Below are positions 1-5,637 of a stretch of 8,422 nucleotides of DNA, piece by piece; position 1 is the first letter of the stretch, and each line of letters opens with the position of its first letter. A program made the translations under genes and the position numbers. The stretch lies in contig USAT01000084.1 of assembly GCA_900552725.1 (NCBI GenBank), positions 1 through 8,422 on the forward strand. Direction: 5' to 3'. Source of the DNA: an uncultured Eubacteriales bacterium. Lineage in GTDB: Bacteria > Bacillota > Clostridia > Oscillospirales > Oscillospiraceae. The notes under the pieces were generated by a model. It was not told where the DNA came from. It did no database searches and saw nothing but the letters and a program-made list of their open reading frames with translations.

Positions 1-10
1 GACAGGCTGA

Positions 11-55
11 AGCGCAAAAAACGAAGCCTAAAAGGCTTCGTTTTTTGCGCTTTTT
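11..55. terminator. Bidirectional Rho-independent terminator
   Basis: A perfect 19-bp inverted repeat (arms 11-29 and 33-51) has a 3-base AAA loop and is followed by a T run on the + strand. Both arms carry a six-base A/T tract next to the GC-rich inner stem (CGAAGCCT with AGGCTTCG), so the inner stem plus TTTTTT works as a terminator on either strand. It lies 60 bases past the stop of the leftward LysR-type gene. It can end that transcript and also any rightward gene entering from outside the window. Confidence 0.85.
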
Positions 56-75
56 ACCGCTATTTTAATGCATTT

Positions 76-100
76 TGATGCAAATTGTGCTTTTGCATCA
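76..100. repeat. Perfect 9-bp inverted repeat in the LysR gene 3' flank
   Basis: TGATGCAAA (76-84) and TTTGCATCA (92-100) form a 9-bp stem with a 7-base loop, 12 bases past the regulator's stop codon. An AATGCATT palindrome sits next to it at 67-74. No T run follows on either strand, so it is not a classical terminator. It could be a 3'-end stabilising hairpin, a protein-binding site, or chance. Confidence 0.5.
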
Positions 101-111
101 CGCGCGCACCG

Positions 112-996
112 TTATTTGTCCCCGTTGGCCGCCACCCATGTCCGCACATAGTCCACAAAAAGCCGCGTGGAGTTGGACAGCGCCTTTTCGTCCTTCACGC
201 CGATGCCGATGGTGCGGTGGAAGGTCATGGGCGGGCGGCAGGCGGTGACGGGCGCGGGACTGTGCCGCACCATCAGCTCCGGCAGGAGACTGATGCCCAG
301 CCCCTCCGACACCATGGACAGGATCGTCCGATCCTCCCGGGCCACATACTTCACGTTGGGCCGGATGCCCATCTCGTCGAAGGCCGCCATGATCTCATAG
401 TCGTCGCCCTCCTCCAGCTGGATAAACGGCTCCGACGCCAGCAGTTCTTTGGGAAAGGGCTCACTGTCCGCGTAAGGATGGTCGCAGGGCACAATGACCT
501 GCAGCTCGTCCCGGTGCAGGGCGTAGGTCTGCAGCCGCTTCACCGACGGCAGCCGCAGGAAGCCGCAGTCCACCGCGCCGGTGACGATCCAGTTCTCGAT
601 CTGGTCGTAAAAATCGCCGGTGACCACCTCGAACTCAATGTTGGGATACAGCTTTCCGAAGCTTTTCAGAATACGGGGCAGCCACTGGGCCGACACGCTG
701 GAAAAGGTGGCGATCTTCACCAGGCCGCTGTCCATGTCCTTCAGGCCCTCCACCGTCTGCATCAGAGCGTGGTGGGCGGCGCACAGCTTCTCGATCTTGG
801 GCAGCACCGCCCGGCCATCCGCCGTCAGCACCACGCCGCCCCGGTTACGACTGAGGAGGGTGATGCCCAGCTCGCTCTCCAGCGACGTGATGGCGTGGCT
901 GATGCCGGACTGGGTGAAATTCAGCGCCTCCGCCGCCTTGGTAAAGGTGCCGCAGGAAACCACCTTCAAAAATACCTGATACTTGGAAATGCTCAT
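112..996 (-). CDS. LysR-type transcriptional regulator
   Basis: This is a 294-residue DNA-binding regulator of the LysR family, in which a small metabolite bound by the C-terminal domain changes DNA binding. Residues 1-60 form the winged helix-turn-helix with the typical run TKAAEALNFTQSGISHAITS, followed by the linker helix. The rest, from about residue 85, matches a periplasmic-binding-protein-like effector domain, with the usual GLGISLLPE near residue 240. The frame is open to 1029, but I start at 996 because GAGGTGG lies 5-6 bases upstream of that ATG and the LysR domain begins there; the upstream ATG would lie at the predicted transcription start. The length is normal for the family. It is transcribed away from the zinc-ribbon gene at 1133, the usual arrangement for a LysR protein controlling itself and a divergent neighbour. 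The effector and regulon cannot be read from the sequence. Confidence 0.93.
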   Translation of the reverse strand: MSISKYQVFLKVVSCGTFTKAAEALNFTQSGISHAITSLESELGITLLSRNRGGVVLTADGRAVLPKIEKLCAAHHALMQTVEGLKDMDSGLVKIATFSSVSAQWLPRILKSFGKLYPNIEFEVVTGDFYDQIENWIVTGAVDCGFLRLPSVKRLQTYALHRDELQVIVPCDHPYADSEPFPKELLASEPFIQLEEGDDYEIMAAFDEMGIRPNVKYVAREDRTILSMVSEGLGISLLPELMVRHSPAPVTACRPPMTFHRTIGIGVKDEKALSNSTRLFVDYVRTWVAANGDK

Positions 997-1027
997 GGGA
1001 ACCACCTCGCTGTTGTCGATACCATCC

Positions 1028-1057
1028 ATTATACATGACGGGTGCTCATGGAATCAA
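1028..1057 (-). promoter_or_regulatory. Predicted promoter of the LysR-type gene
   Basis: On the minus strand there is a perfect -10 box TATAAT (1033-1028), an 18-base spacer and a -35-like TTGATT (1057-1052, 4 of 6 consensus bases). Transcription would start near 1021, giving a leader of about 25 bases that includes the GAGGTGG ribosome binding site. This also argues for the start codon at 996. Confidence 0.6.
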
Positions 1058-1071
1058 TAGCAAAGATGCGT

Positions 1072-1100
1072 TTTACAAATGCGAACTTTCGTGGTATGCT
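1072..1100 (+). promoter_or_regulatory. Predicted promoter of the zinc-ribbon gene
   Basis: A -35-like TTTACA (1072-1077, 5 of 6 consensus bases), a 17-base spacer and a -10-like TATGCT (1095-1100) with an upstream TGN extension lie ahead of the gene at 1133. The -35 element is only 14 bases from that of the divergent LysR promoter, so one bound regulator could affect both. Confidence 0.6.
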
Positions 1101-1132
1101 GTGTACAGCTTACGAAACGGAGGACATGAACC

Positions 1133-1351
1133 ATGGCCGCGCCTGTAAAAACCGTCCGCTGCGCCCTGTGCGGCAGCAGCAGCGTGGTATACCGAAGCGG
1201 GTGCTATTACTGCATCTCCTGCGGCGCCCGGGGCGACCGTCCCATGTCCGACGCGGCGTTGGCCTACATCGACCGGGCCCTTTCCCTGGGCGATGACAGC
1301 GCGGAGCTGGCGGCACTGCGACGCCGCTATCCCCGGCTGAGAGTCAGATAA
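1133..1351 (+). CDS. Small zinc-ribbon protein, function unknown
   Basis: A 72-residue protein whose first half is a compact zinc ribbon: Cys10-x2-Cys13 and a second knuckle with Cys24, Cys27 and Cys30, so two CxxC pairs overlap in the second half. The rest (residues 38-72) looks helical, is rich in Ala, Leu and Arg, and ends very basic. There is no signal peptide or membrane segment, so it should be cytoplasmic. GGAGG at 1119-1123, nine bases upstream, fixes the start. An ATG at 1126 belongs to another frame without the cysteine pattern. Such ribbons bind nucleic acid or partner proteins, but nothing here shows which. It is a one-gene unit with its own promoter and terminator, divergent from the LysR gene. 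I do not recognise a named family. Confidence 0.8.
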   Translation: MAAPVKTVRCALCGSSSVVYRSGCYYCISCGARGDRPMSDAALAYIDRALSLGDDSAELAALRRRYPRLRVR

Positions 1352-1402
1352 ATCCCCCTATCTGTACCCAATCTTTTCCATCATGAGGGTATCCTCCCCT
1401 CG

Positions 1403-1445
1403 AACCGCGCCCGGTCACAGGGCGGTGTGACCGGGCGCGGTTTTT
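1403..1445 (+). terminator. Rho-independent terminator of the zinc-ribbon gene
   Basis: A perfect 17-bp, mostly G+C stem (arms 1403-1419 and 1426-1442) has a 6-base loop and a TTTTT run at 1441-1445. It lies about 50 bases after the stop at 1351 and points rightward. Confidence 0.92.
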
Positions 1446-1449
1446 CTAT

Positions 1450-1475
1450 AAAAAGGGACAGCCAAAGCTGTCCCT
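1450..1475 (-). terminator. Rho-independent terminator of the leftward 100-residue gene
   Basis: AGGGACAGC (1454-1462) and GCTGTCCCT (1467-1475) form a 9-bp stem with a 4-base loop. On the minus strand it is followed by a run of T. It begins 6 bases past the stop at 1482 and sits tail to tail with the preceding rightward terminator. Confidence 0.85.
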
Positions 1476-1481
1476 CATGTC

Positions 1482-1784
1482 TTATTTCGCCACCGGTGCG
1501 CCGGGCCAGTAGATGACGTAGCACTCCTGCATCTCGCCCATGAAAAAGAAGATGTTCTCCCCCATCTCGATGTGCTCACCGAAGGCCAGATCCGGCACGA
1601 ACAGCCGGCCACTGGTACGCTTCGGGCCCTTGATGGTGAAGCCCTCCGCCGTGGGATGCTGCCGCAGCTCGTTGGCCGCCTCCTCCAGCCCGGGGAAGTG
1701 CAGCGTTTTCTCCAGCTCAGCCAGTTGGGTCTCGCCGTTGATATAGATCAGATTATTTTCGTCCTTGAACCAGTTGATGCGCAT
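1482..1784 (-). CDS. Hypothetical 100-residue protein
   Basis: I do not recognise a family. The product is a soluble, acidic 100-residue protein with no signal peptide, membrane helix or cysteine cluster; its only Cys is in the C-terminal MQECYVIYW stretch. The sequence suggests an N-terminal beta pair (WFKDENNLIYINGE), a helix around residues 19-42 and a beta-rich C-terminal half with aromatic strands (ENIFFFMGEM). It is very probably a real gene. It has AGGAGGT seven bases upstream of the ATG, a consensus-like promoter (1848-1876), a terminator directly after the stop, and codon choice like its neighbours. It is monocistronic, so the neighbourhood gives no functional clue beyond its tight own control. 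Confidence 0.8.
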   Translation of the reverse strand: MRINWFKDENNLIYINGETQLAELEKTLHFPGLEEAANELRQHPTAEGFTIKGPKRTSGRLFVPDLAFGEHIEMGENIFFFMGEMQECYVIYWPGAPVAK

Positions 1785-1825
1785 GGTGTGTACCTCCTAT
1801 TCCAGAAAGTGATCTTGCGGTAAAG

Positions 1826-1842
1826 CGGTATTGACCATACCG
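1826..1842. promoter_or_regulatory. Inverted repeat at the predicted transcription start (operator candidate)
   Basis: CGGTAT (1826-1831) and ATACCG (1837-1842) form a perfect 6-bp inverted repeat with a 5-base centre. It starts where transcription from the promoter at 1848-1876 is expected to begin. The position fits a repressor operator or a 5'-end hairpin. It is short, so chance is possible. Confidence 0.4.
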
Positions 1843-1847
1843 TGAGC

Positions 1848-1876
1848 ATTATACGGGAATGGCCGGAAAATTGCAA
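1848..1876 (-). promoter_or_regulatory. Predicted promoter of the 100-residue gene
   Basis: On the minus strand, TATAAT (1853-1848) is preceded by a 17-base spacer and TTGCAA (1876-1871, 4 of 6 consensus bases). The predicted start lies near 1841, leaving a leader of about 57 bases that carries the inverted repeat and the AGGAGGT ribosome binding site at 1792-1798. Confidence 0.65.
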
Positions 1877-2027
1877 GTCAAAGCCAATCGCTTGACCGCC
1901 TGCAATGTTCTGCGCCGCAGCGGCAGGCCACGGCTTGAAAAGGGATCTGCGATTCCTCTGACGCGCCGGGACCGGCCCCCCTGCTGCCCTGCCGGTACAT
2001 TTTCACCGCCGCAGCGCATCCAATGCA

Positions 2028-2921
2028 TTACAGCGCGATCTCGCCCTGAGCCAGGGTCACGGCGGGTCCGCCCACCTTCACGAAGGGCTGACCGTCCTTC
2101 AGGGTGACCTGGGCGGAGATGCGGGAGGGGCGGCCCATTTTCTCGCCCTGCACCACGGTGTACACCTTGTCCAGCGCAACGAGGCCGTTCAGGTACAGGT
2201 AGTACACCAGCGCACCGTTGGAGGTGCCGGTGGCGGCCTCCTCGTCGATGTCGTACAGCGGCGCGAAGTTCCGGGCGTGGATCAGACCGTCGGCGGTGTT
2301 GACGGTGAAGGAGTGGACGCCCACCACGTTATACCTGCGGGACAGCTCCGTCAGAGCCGGGAAGTCGGGGGCGATCTTCTCCAGCTCCGCCTCGTTGGCC
2401 ACAGGCATCATGATGTCCGTCAGACCGGTAGAGACCTTCCGAGGCAGCAGGGACAGCTCTGCTCTTTCGACCACAGCGTCCTGTCCCTTGTGGGACAGGC
2501 CCATGACCTGATACAGCTCCGCCAGCTGCTCCGGCGTGTCCAGGCTTTCGAAGGCCTGGGGCTTGGCCATGTCCATCAGGATGGCGTCCTTGCCCACCAC
2601 GATCTCCAGCGTGCCGGACAGGGTCTCGTTGATGCAGCTGTCTCCGTCAGCCACAAGGCCCATGCCCCGCAGAGCGTGGAAGCTGCCGATGGTGGCGTGA
2701 CCGCACAGCTCCACCTCCGCAGCGGGGGTGAAGTAGCGGATCTGAAAGTGTTTACCGCCCAGGGGCTTGATGAAGGCAGTCTCGGAATAGCGCAGCTCCG
2801 CCGCAGTCTGCCGCATGGTCTCGTCGGCGGGGAAATCCGCGCCCTCCGGCAGCAGGATGACGCCTGCGGGGTTGCCGCCGAAGATCTGGTCAGTAAATGC
2901 GTCTACAATCTGGAATTTCAT
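2028..2921 (-). CDS. PhzF-family isomerase/epimerase
   Basis: A 297-residue member of the PhzF superfamily, cofactor-independent enzymes that shuffle protons in small molecules using a glutamate base and share the diaminopimelate epimerase fold. Family marks in order are the N-terminal DAFTDQIFGGNPAGV (residues 7-21), ELRYSETAF with candidate catalytic Glu47, CGHATIG with Gly74-His75, and the C-terminal ATGTSNGAL motif near residue 220 closing the second lobe. The length is typical. The start is set by GAGGAGG about 8 bases upstream. It stands alone with its own promoter and no phenazine genes nearby, so it is more likely a housekeeping isomerase of unknown substrate than a pigment enzyme. 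No clear terminator is visible between its stop and 1877. The family call is firm; the substrate is unknown. Confidence 0.93.
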   Translation of the reverse strand: MKFQIVDAFTDQIFGGNPAGVILLPEGADFPADETMRQTAAELRYSETAFIKPLGGKHFQIRYFTPAAEVELCGHATIGSFHALRGMGLVADGDSCINETLSGTLEIVVGKDAILMDMAKPQAFESLDTPEQLAELYQVMGLSHKGQDAVVERAELSLLPRKVSTGLTDIMMPVANEAELEKIAPDFPALTELSRRYNVVGVHSFTVNTADGLIHARNFAPLYDIDEEAATGTSNGALVYYLYLNGLVALDKVYTVVQGEKMGRPSRISAQVTLKDGQPFVKVGGPAVTLAQGEIAL

Positions 2922-2976
2922 GTTGGGATCCTCCTCTTAAAATGCACGCCGCATACCGGGGGCTGTTGTTTGTTCT

Positions 2977-3005
2977 ATTATACACCTTTATTGCCGCGGA
3001 TACAA
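2977..3005 (-). promoter_or_regulatory. Predicted promoter of the PhzF-family gene
   Basis: On the minus strand, a perfect TATAAT (2982-2977) is preceded by a 17-base spacer and a weak -35, TTGTAT (3005-3000, 3 of 6 consensus bases). The leader would be about 50 bases. The promoter lies just downstream of the palindrome at 3027-3075, which would insulate it from pepT transcription. Confidence 0.5.
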
Positions 3006-3167
3006 TATCCGACTGCCGCACTTTATACGCAAAAGGGAACTGACACGCAAAATGCGTGTCAGTTCCCTTTTGCGTCCGCCGATCTCAGGCAGGCATTTTT
3101 TCAGCGCAGGATCACAGGAACTACCGAAGATACAGTGGTCAATGATCTCGTCAAAGTTGTAGGTCAT
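2988..3167 (-). pseudogene. Apparent N-terminal remnant of a MalY/PatB-type aminotransferase
   Basis: The frame begins MTYNFDEIIDH, closely resembling the conserved start of MalY/PatB pyridoxal-phosphate aminotransferases/C-S lyases, which typically begin M-x-YNFDEIIDR and continue into TNSxKWD. After residue 11 the resemblance stops. The next residues (CIFGSSCDPALKKC) match nothing I know, and the frame runs through the palindrome at 3027-3075 to a stop at 2988. An AGGGG ribosome-binding-like site lies 8 bases before the ATG, 68 bases past the pepT stop. That fits the decayed head of a gene once following pepT, with nearly all of a roughly 390-residue enzyme deleted. Alternatively it is a small unrelated peptide, or the match is chance over 11 residues. 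The similarity is from memory of the family, not a search. Confidence 0.4.
3027..3075. terminator. Perfect 23-bp palindrome, probable terminator after pepT
   Basis: Arms 3027-3049 and 3053-3075 are perfectly complementary around a 3-base loop. The inner G+C-containing part is followed by CCCTTTT on both strands, so the hairpin can act in either direction, although no T run follows the full stem. No gene converges on it, since phzF and pepT both run leftward, so its symmetrical form is notable. Its core closely matches the hairpin at 5032-5069. Confidence 0.7.
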
Positions 3168-3235
3168 GGCAGTTGCCCCTGTCTTTTTCAGGGACGGTCT
3201 TGTATCATGGGCGTTGCGGATGCGCCCCCGCATAT

Positions 3236-4462
3236 TCAGTTGATCGCGCTGTATGCCGCTACGATGGCGGTCAGGATATCCGTCACCAGATCCATCTCCT
3301 CCGCCACCGCGTACTCATAGGGGCCGTGGAAGGCATAGCCACCGGTGCCCAGATTGGGGCACGGCAGGCCCCGGAAGGACAGCTGGGCGCCGTCTGTTCC
3401 GCCGCGGACAGGGTTGGAAACAGGGGTACAGCCCACGCTCCGGATAGCCTTGCGGGCGTTGTCCAGCACCTGGGGATACTGCTGAATGACCTCCGCCATG
3501 TTGCGGTACTGCTCCTGCACCGTCAGTTCGGCCGTCCCCGCGCCATATTTGGCATTGATGGCCGCTTCGATCTCCGCCATCCGCTGCTTCCGCTGGGCGA
3601 AGCGCCCGGCGTCGTGGTCGCGGATGATATAGTCCAGCGTGGCCGACGTGACGGTCCCCTCTATCTGCATCAGGTGATAGAAGCCCTGGCGGCCCTCCGT
3701 CTCACGGGGTGTTTCGTTGCCGGGCAGCATGCCGTTGATCTCCGTCGCCACCAGGGCGGCGTTGACCATGGTGTCCTTCCCCTCTCCCGGATGGACGGAC
3801 ACGCCGTGGATCTGCCATTTGGCCCGCGCGGCGTTGAAGGTCTCATACTCGACCTCGCCGGGAACCGATCCGTCCACCGTATAGGCCAGCTCCGCGCCGA
3901 AGCGCTCCAGATCCAGCAGGGCGGCGCCGTGGCCGATCTCCTCGTCCGGCGTGAAGCAGACGCAGACCGTGCCGTGGGGCATGTCGCCGGTAAGGATGCG
4001 CTGGCACATGGTCATGATCTCCGCCACGCCCGCCTTGTCGTCCGCGCCCAGCACCGTCGTGCCGTCGGTGGTGATCAGGGTCTTGCCCTTCAGGGTGGTC
4101 AGATGGGGAAAGCTCTCCGGCGTGAGCTTCAGGCCGCTGCTGCCCAGCGGGATGCTGCCGCCGTCATAGTTTTCGATGACCTGGGGCTTCGCCGCGCCGT
4201 GGCAGGCATCCGTGCTGGTGTCCAGGTGGGCGATGAAGCCCACGCGGCAGCGGCTCTCGTACCCGGCCGCGGCGGGGATCCTGCCGTAGACATAGGCGTG
4301 TTCATCCACATATACGTCCGACACGCCCAATTCACGAAGCTCCGCCGCCAGCTTTTCCGCCAGCACCGTCTGTCCCGGCGAGGACGGCGTCACCGCCGAC
4401 GTCTCGTCGCTGCCTGTGTCGATGGCCGCGTACCGCAGCAGCCGCTCATAAGCTCTTGTCAT
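3236..4462 (-). CDS. pepT: Peptidase T (tripeptide aminopeptidase, M20 family)
   Basis: A 408-residue cytoplasmic zinc aminopeptidase that removes the N-terminal residue from tripeptides, the last stage of peptide use. The two-zinc site of the M20 family is complete: His79 and Asp81 in FIAHLDTS, Asp141 in VLGADDKAGVAEI, Glu174-Glu175 in TPDEEIGHG, Asp197 in YTVDGS and His379 in GYAFHGPYEY. These fall within one residue of the positions I recall for Salmonella PepT, and the total length agrees. The dimerisation domain occupies roughly residues 205-315. The frame stays open to 4504, but the start at 4462 has AAGGAGGA about 9 bases upstream and begins as PepT proteins do. A strong promoter lies at 4544-4572. 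It is followed by the aminotransferase remnant and then the palindrome that probably ends its transcript. Confidence 0.95.
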   Translation of the reverse strand: MTRAYERLLRYAAIDTGSDETSAVTPSSPGQTVLAEKLAAELRELGVSDVYVDEHAYVYGRIPAAAGYESRCRVGFIAHLDTSTDACHGAAKPQVIENYDGGSIPLGSSGLKLTPESFPHLTTLKGKTLITTDGTTVLGADDKAGVAEIMTMCQRILTGDMPHGTVCVCFTPDEEIGHGAALLDLERFGAELAYTVDGSVPGEVEYETFNAARAKWQIHGVSVHPGEGKDTMVNAALVATEINGMLPGNETPRETEGRQGFYHLMQIEGTVTSATLDYIIRDHDAGRFAQRKQRMAEIEAAINAKYGAGTAELTVQEQYRNMAEVIQQYPQVLDNARKAIRSVGCTPVSNPVRGGTDGAQLSFRGLPCPNLGTGGYAFHGPYEYAVAEEMDLVTDILTAIVAAYSAIN

Positions 4463-4543
4463 GGTCTTTGTCCTCCTTGCTTGTATTCCGGTATGGCCTT
4501 CCACGCATCCGTCAAAGGCGTATTGCTCTTCTTATACACTCAA

Positions 4544-4572
4544 ATTATAATGTGTTGCTCCGACTTTTTCAA
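4544..4572 (-). promoter_or_regulatory. Predicted strong promoter of pepT
   Basis: On the minus strand there is a perfect -10 TATAAT (4549-4544), a 17-base spacer and TTGAAA (4572-4567, 5 of 6 consensus bases). Transcription would start near 4537, giving a leader of about 75 bases. I see no riboswitch or leader peptide in it. Confidence 0.75.
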
Positions 4573-4667
4573 GTACCCACAGCTTTCACGTTTCAGTCAT
4601 GTGCAGGATTGTTTTGCCGTTTTCTGTTAGTTTTACTGATGTCTATTATAACATTCCATAGCTTTAC

Positions 4668-4696
4668 TTTTCCTGTTAAATATTCTACTATATAAT
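4668..4696 (+). promoter_or_regulatory. Predicted promoter of the small membrane protein gene
   Basis: A perfect -10 TATAAT lies at 4691-4696 in a very AT-rich stretch. The -35 at optimal spacing (TTTTCC, 4668-4673) is poor, so upstream A/T tracts, an activator or another sigma factor may help. Transcription would start near 4703. The leader to 4758 is almost free of G until the AAGGGGG ribosome binding site at 4744-4750, so it should stay unfolded. Confidence 0.5.
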
Positions 4697-4758
4697 CACA
4701 AAAGGAAAACAACACCAAACCAACAAAAATATAAACATTCTTTAAGGGGGAATCTACC

Positions 4759-4980
4759 ATGAAGAACATCAACACTTACATCCTGACCGCTATCGTCTCT
4801 CTCGTTCTGGTGGTCGCCACCTCTTTCCTGATGACCGCCGCTGATGAGCCTATCCGTCAGGCCGGTTACTATCTGCCTGTGGTGTTCGGCGCCGTTGCCG
4901 CCTGGGCCGCCGGTAAGGCCGGTCTGCTGGAGCAGGACTACGAGGAGCGTGCCGCCCGCCGCGCTCACGCCGCCGCGTAA
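4759..4980 (+). CDS. Small two-helix membrane protein, function unknown
   Basis: A 73-residue protein with two predicted membrane helices: residues 7-27 (ILTAIVSLVLVVATSFLM) and about 36-57 (GYYLPVVFGAVAAWAAGKAG). A short acidic loop (ADEPIRQ) joins them, and a charged Glu/Arg/Ala-rich tail (residues 58-73) follows. No known family is recognised. AAGGGGG eight bases before the ATG sets the start. Codon choice includes GGT, CGT and GCT among GC-ending codons, more like highly expressed genes than the neighbours here. Together with the unstructured A/C-rich leader and a strong terminator, this suggests an abundant product. It is a single-gene unit, divergent from pepT and convergent with the HD hydrolase gene. 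The leader sequence excludes a classical secreted protein only weakly: helix 1 could be an uncleaved signal anchor. Confidence 0.8.
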   Translation: MKNINTYILTAIVSLVLVVATSFLMTAADEPIRQAGYYLPVVFGAVAAWAAGKAGLLEQDYEERAARRAHAAA

Positions 4981-5031
4981 GGCAGCGACACAAACGACCC
5001 TCTCTTTTCTCTTCCAAATTTCATACCTATG

Positions 5032-5069
5032 CAAAAAGGACTGACACGCAAACGTGTCAGTCCTTTTTG
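5032..5069. terminator. Bidirectional Rho-independent terminator
   Basis: A perfect 17-bp stem (arms 5032-5048 and 5053-5069) has the 4-base loop CAAA. AAAAA leads in and TTTTT ends the stem on both strands. It lies between the convergent membrane-protein gene (stop 4980) and HD-hydrolase gene (stop 5098) and serves both. Its CTGACACGCAAA core is shared with the palindrome at 3027-3075. Confidence 0.9.
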
Positions 5070-5097
5070 TACGCTTCGTGAGATGCTCCTTTGCCAT

Positions 5098-5586
5098 TCA
5101 GACGCGGAAAACCGCTTTGGCCAGGGCCTTGCCGCTCTCCGTCCGCATGATCTTATGGATAAAGTTCTCCACGCTGCGGCGTTCATAACCGTTTTCGGAG
5201 GCGTTGGCGATATAGTCCGCCTCCAGCAGGATCTGATAGTCCTTGCCGCGGACGTCGGTAAATGTGTGATGATGCCCCACCAGGAATGCCACCCGGTCGA
5301 TCTGTGCCTCCGTCATGCCGGTGTCACGCAGGAAGTCCCGCACCATGGGCGCACCTTCCGTCTCCTGGTGCTTTCCGTTGGTGCTGCCGTATTTCTCCCG
5401 GCACAGCGGGCAGGCGATGTCGTGTGTGATGGCGGCCACCTCAAGGATATACTGCGTCTCCGCGTCCAGGCTCTCCAGCTCGGCAATGGTCCTGGCATAC
5501 GTCCACACGCGGATGAAGTGGTCGATGTCGTGGATATTGCTGTCGGAAAAATCGATCATCTTTTTCATGATCTCTGCGATGTTCAT
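5098..5586 (-). CDS. HD-domain phosphohydrolase-like protein
   Basis: A 162-residue soluble protein of the HD metal-dependent phosphohydrolase superfamily, whose members cleave phosphate esters such as nucleotides. The metal-binding set is visible: His23 in DIDHFIRV, His55-Asp56 in the defining THDIA, His105-His107 in VGHHHTF, and Asp124 in LLEADYIAN. The segment CPLCREKYGSTNGKHQE just after the HD pair (Cys59-x2-Cys62) seems to be a subfamily signature rather than an insertion. The start has AAGGAGA seven bases upstream. The gene begins 51 bases after the ogt stop with no terminator between, so the two are probably cotranscribed from the ogt promoter. That suggests, without proving, a link to nucleotide clean-up or DNA damage. 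The substrate is unknown; single-domain HD proteins are often annotated only as hydrolases. Confidence 0.88.
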   Translation of the reverse strand: MNIAEIMKKMIDFSDSNIHDIDHFIRVWTYARTIAELESLDAETQYILEVAAITHDIACPLCREKYGSTNGKHQETEGAPMVRDFLRDTGMTEAQIDRVAFLVGHHHTFTDVRGKDYQILLEADYIANASENGYERRSVENFIHKIMRTESGKALAKAVFRV

Positions 5587-5637
5587 ATGTACTTCTCCTT
5601 CGATGATAGAAGTATGGTTGGCTGTCCGGCCTGTGTA

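Noticed and set aside
85..1038. Rightward open frame (317 codons) opposite the LysR-type gene
   Set aside because: It is an antisense shadow of a clear LysR family gene, low in complexity and without family resemblance.
1877..2027. Possible terminator or small gene after phzF
   Set aside because: Only short GC-rich inverted repeats without T runs are present, and no frame has a credible start site.
2277..3320. Rightward open frame crossing phzF, the palindrome and the pepT end
   Set aside because: It spans two leftward genes and their intergenic signals. The composition is that of an antisense frame.
4463..4543. Possible riboswitch or leader peptide ahead of pepT
   Set aside because: The leader of about 75 bases shows no long stem, no T run and no short frame with a ribosome binding site.
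3173..4630. Long rightward open frame (485 codons) opposite pepT
   Set aside because: It lies antisense to a complete pepT with all metal ligands. Its product is an Arg/His/Gln/Ala-rich chain without a domain, as expected from a GC-biased antisense frame, and it has no ribosome binding site.
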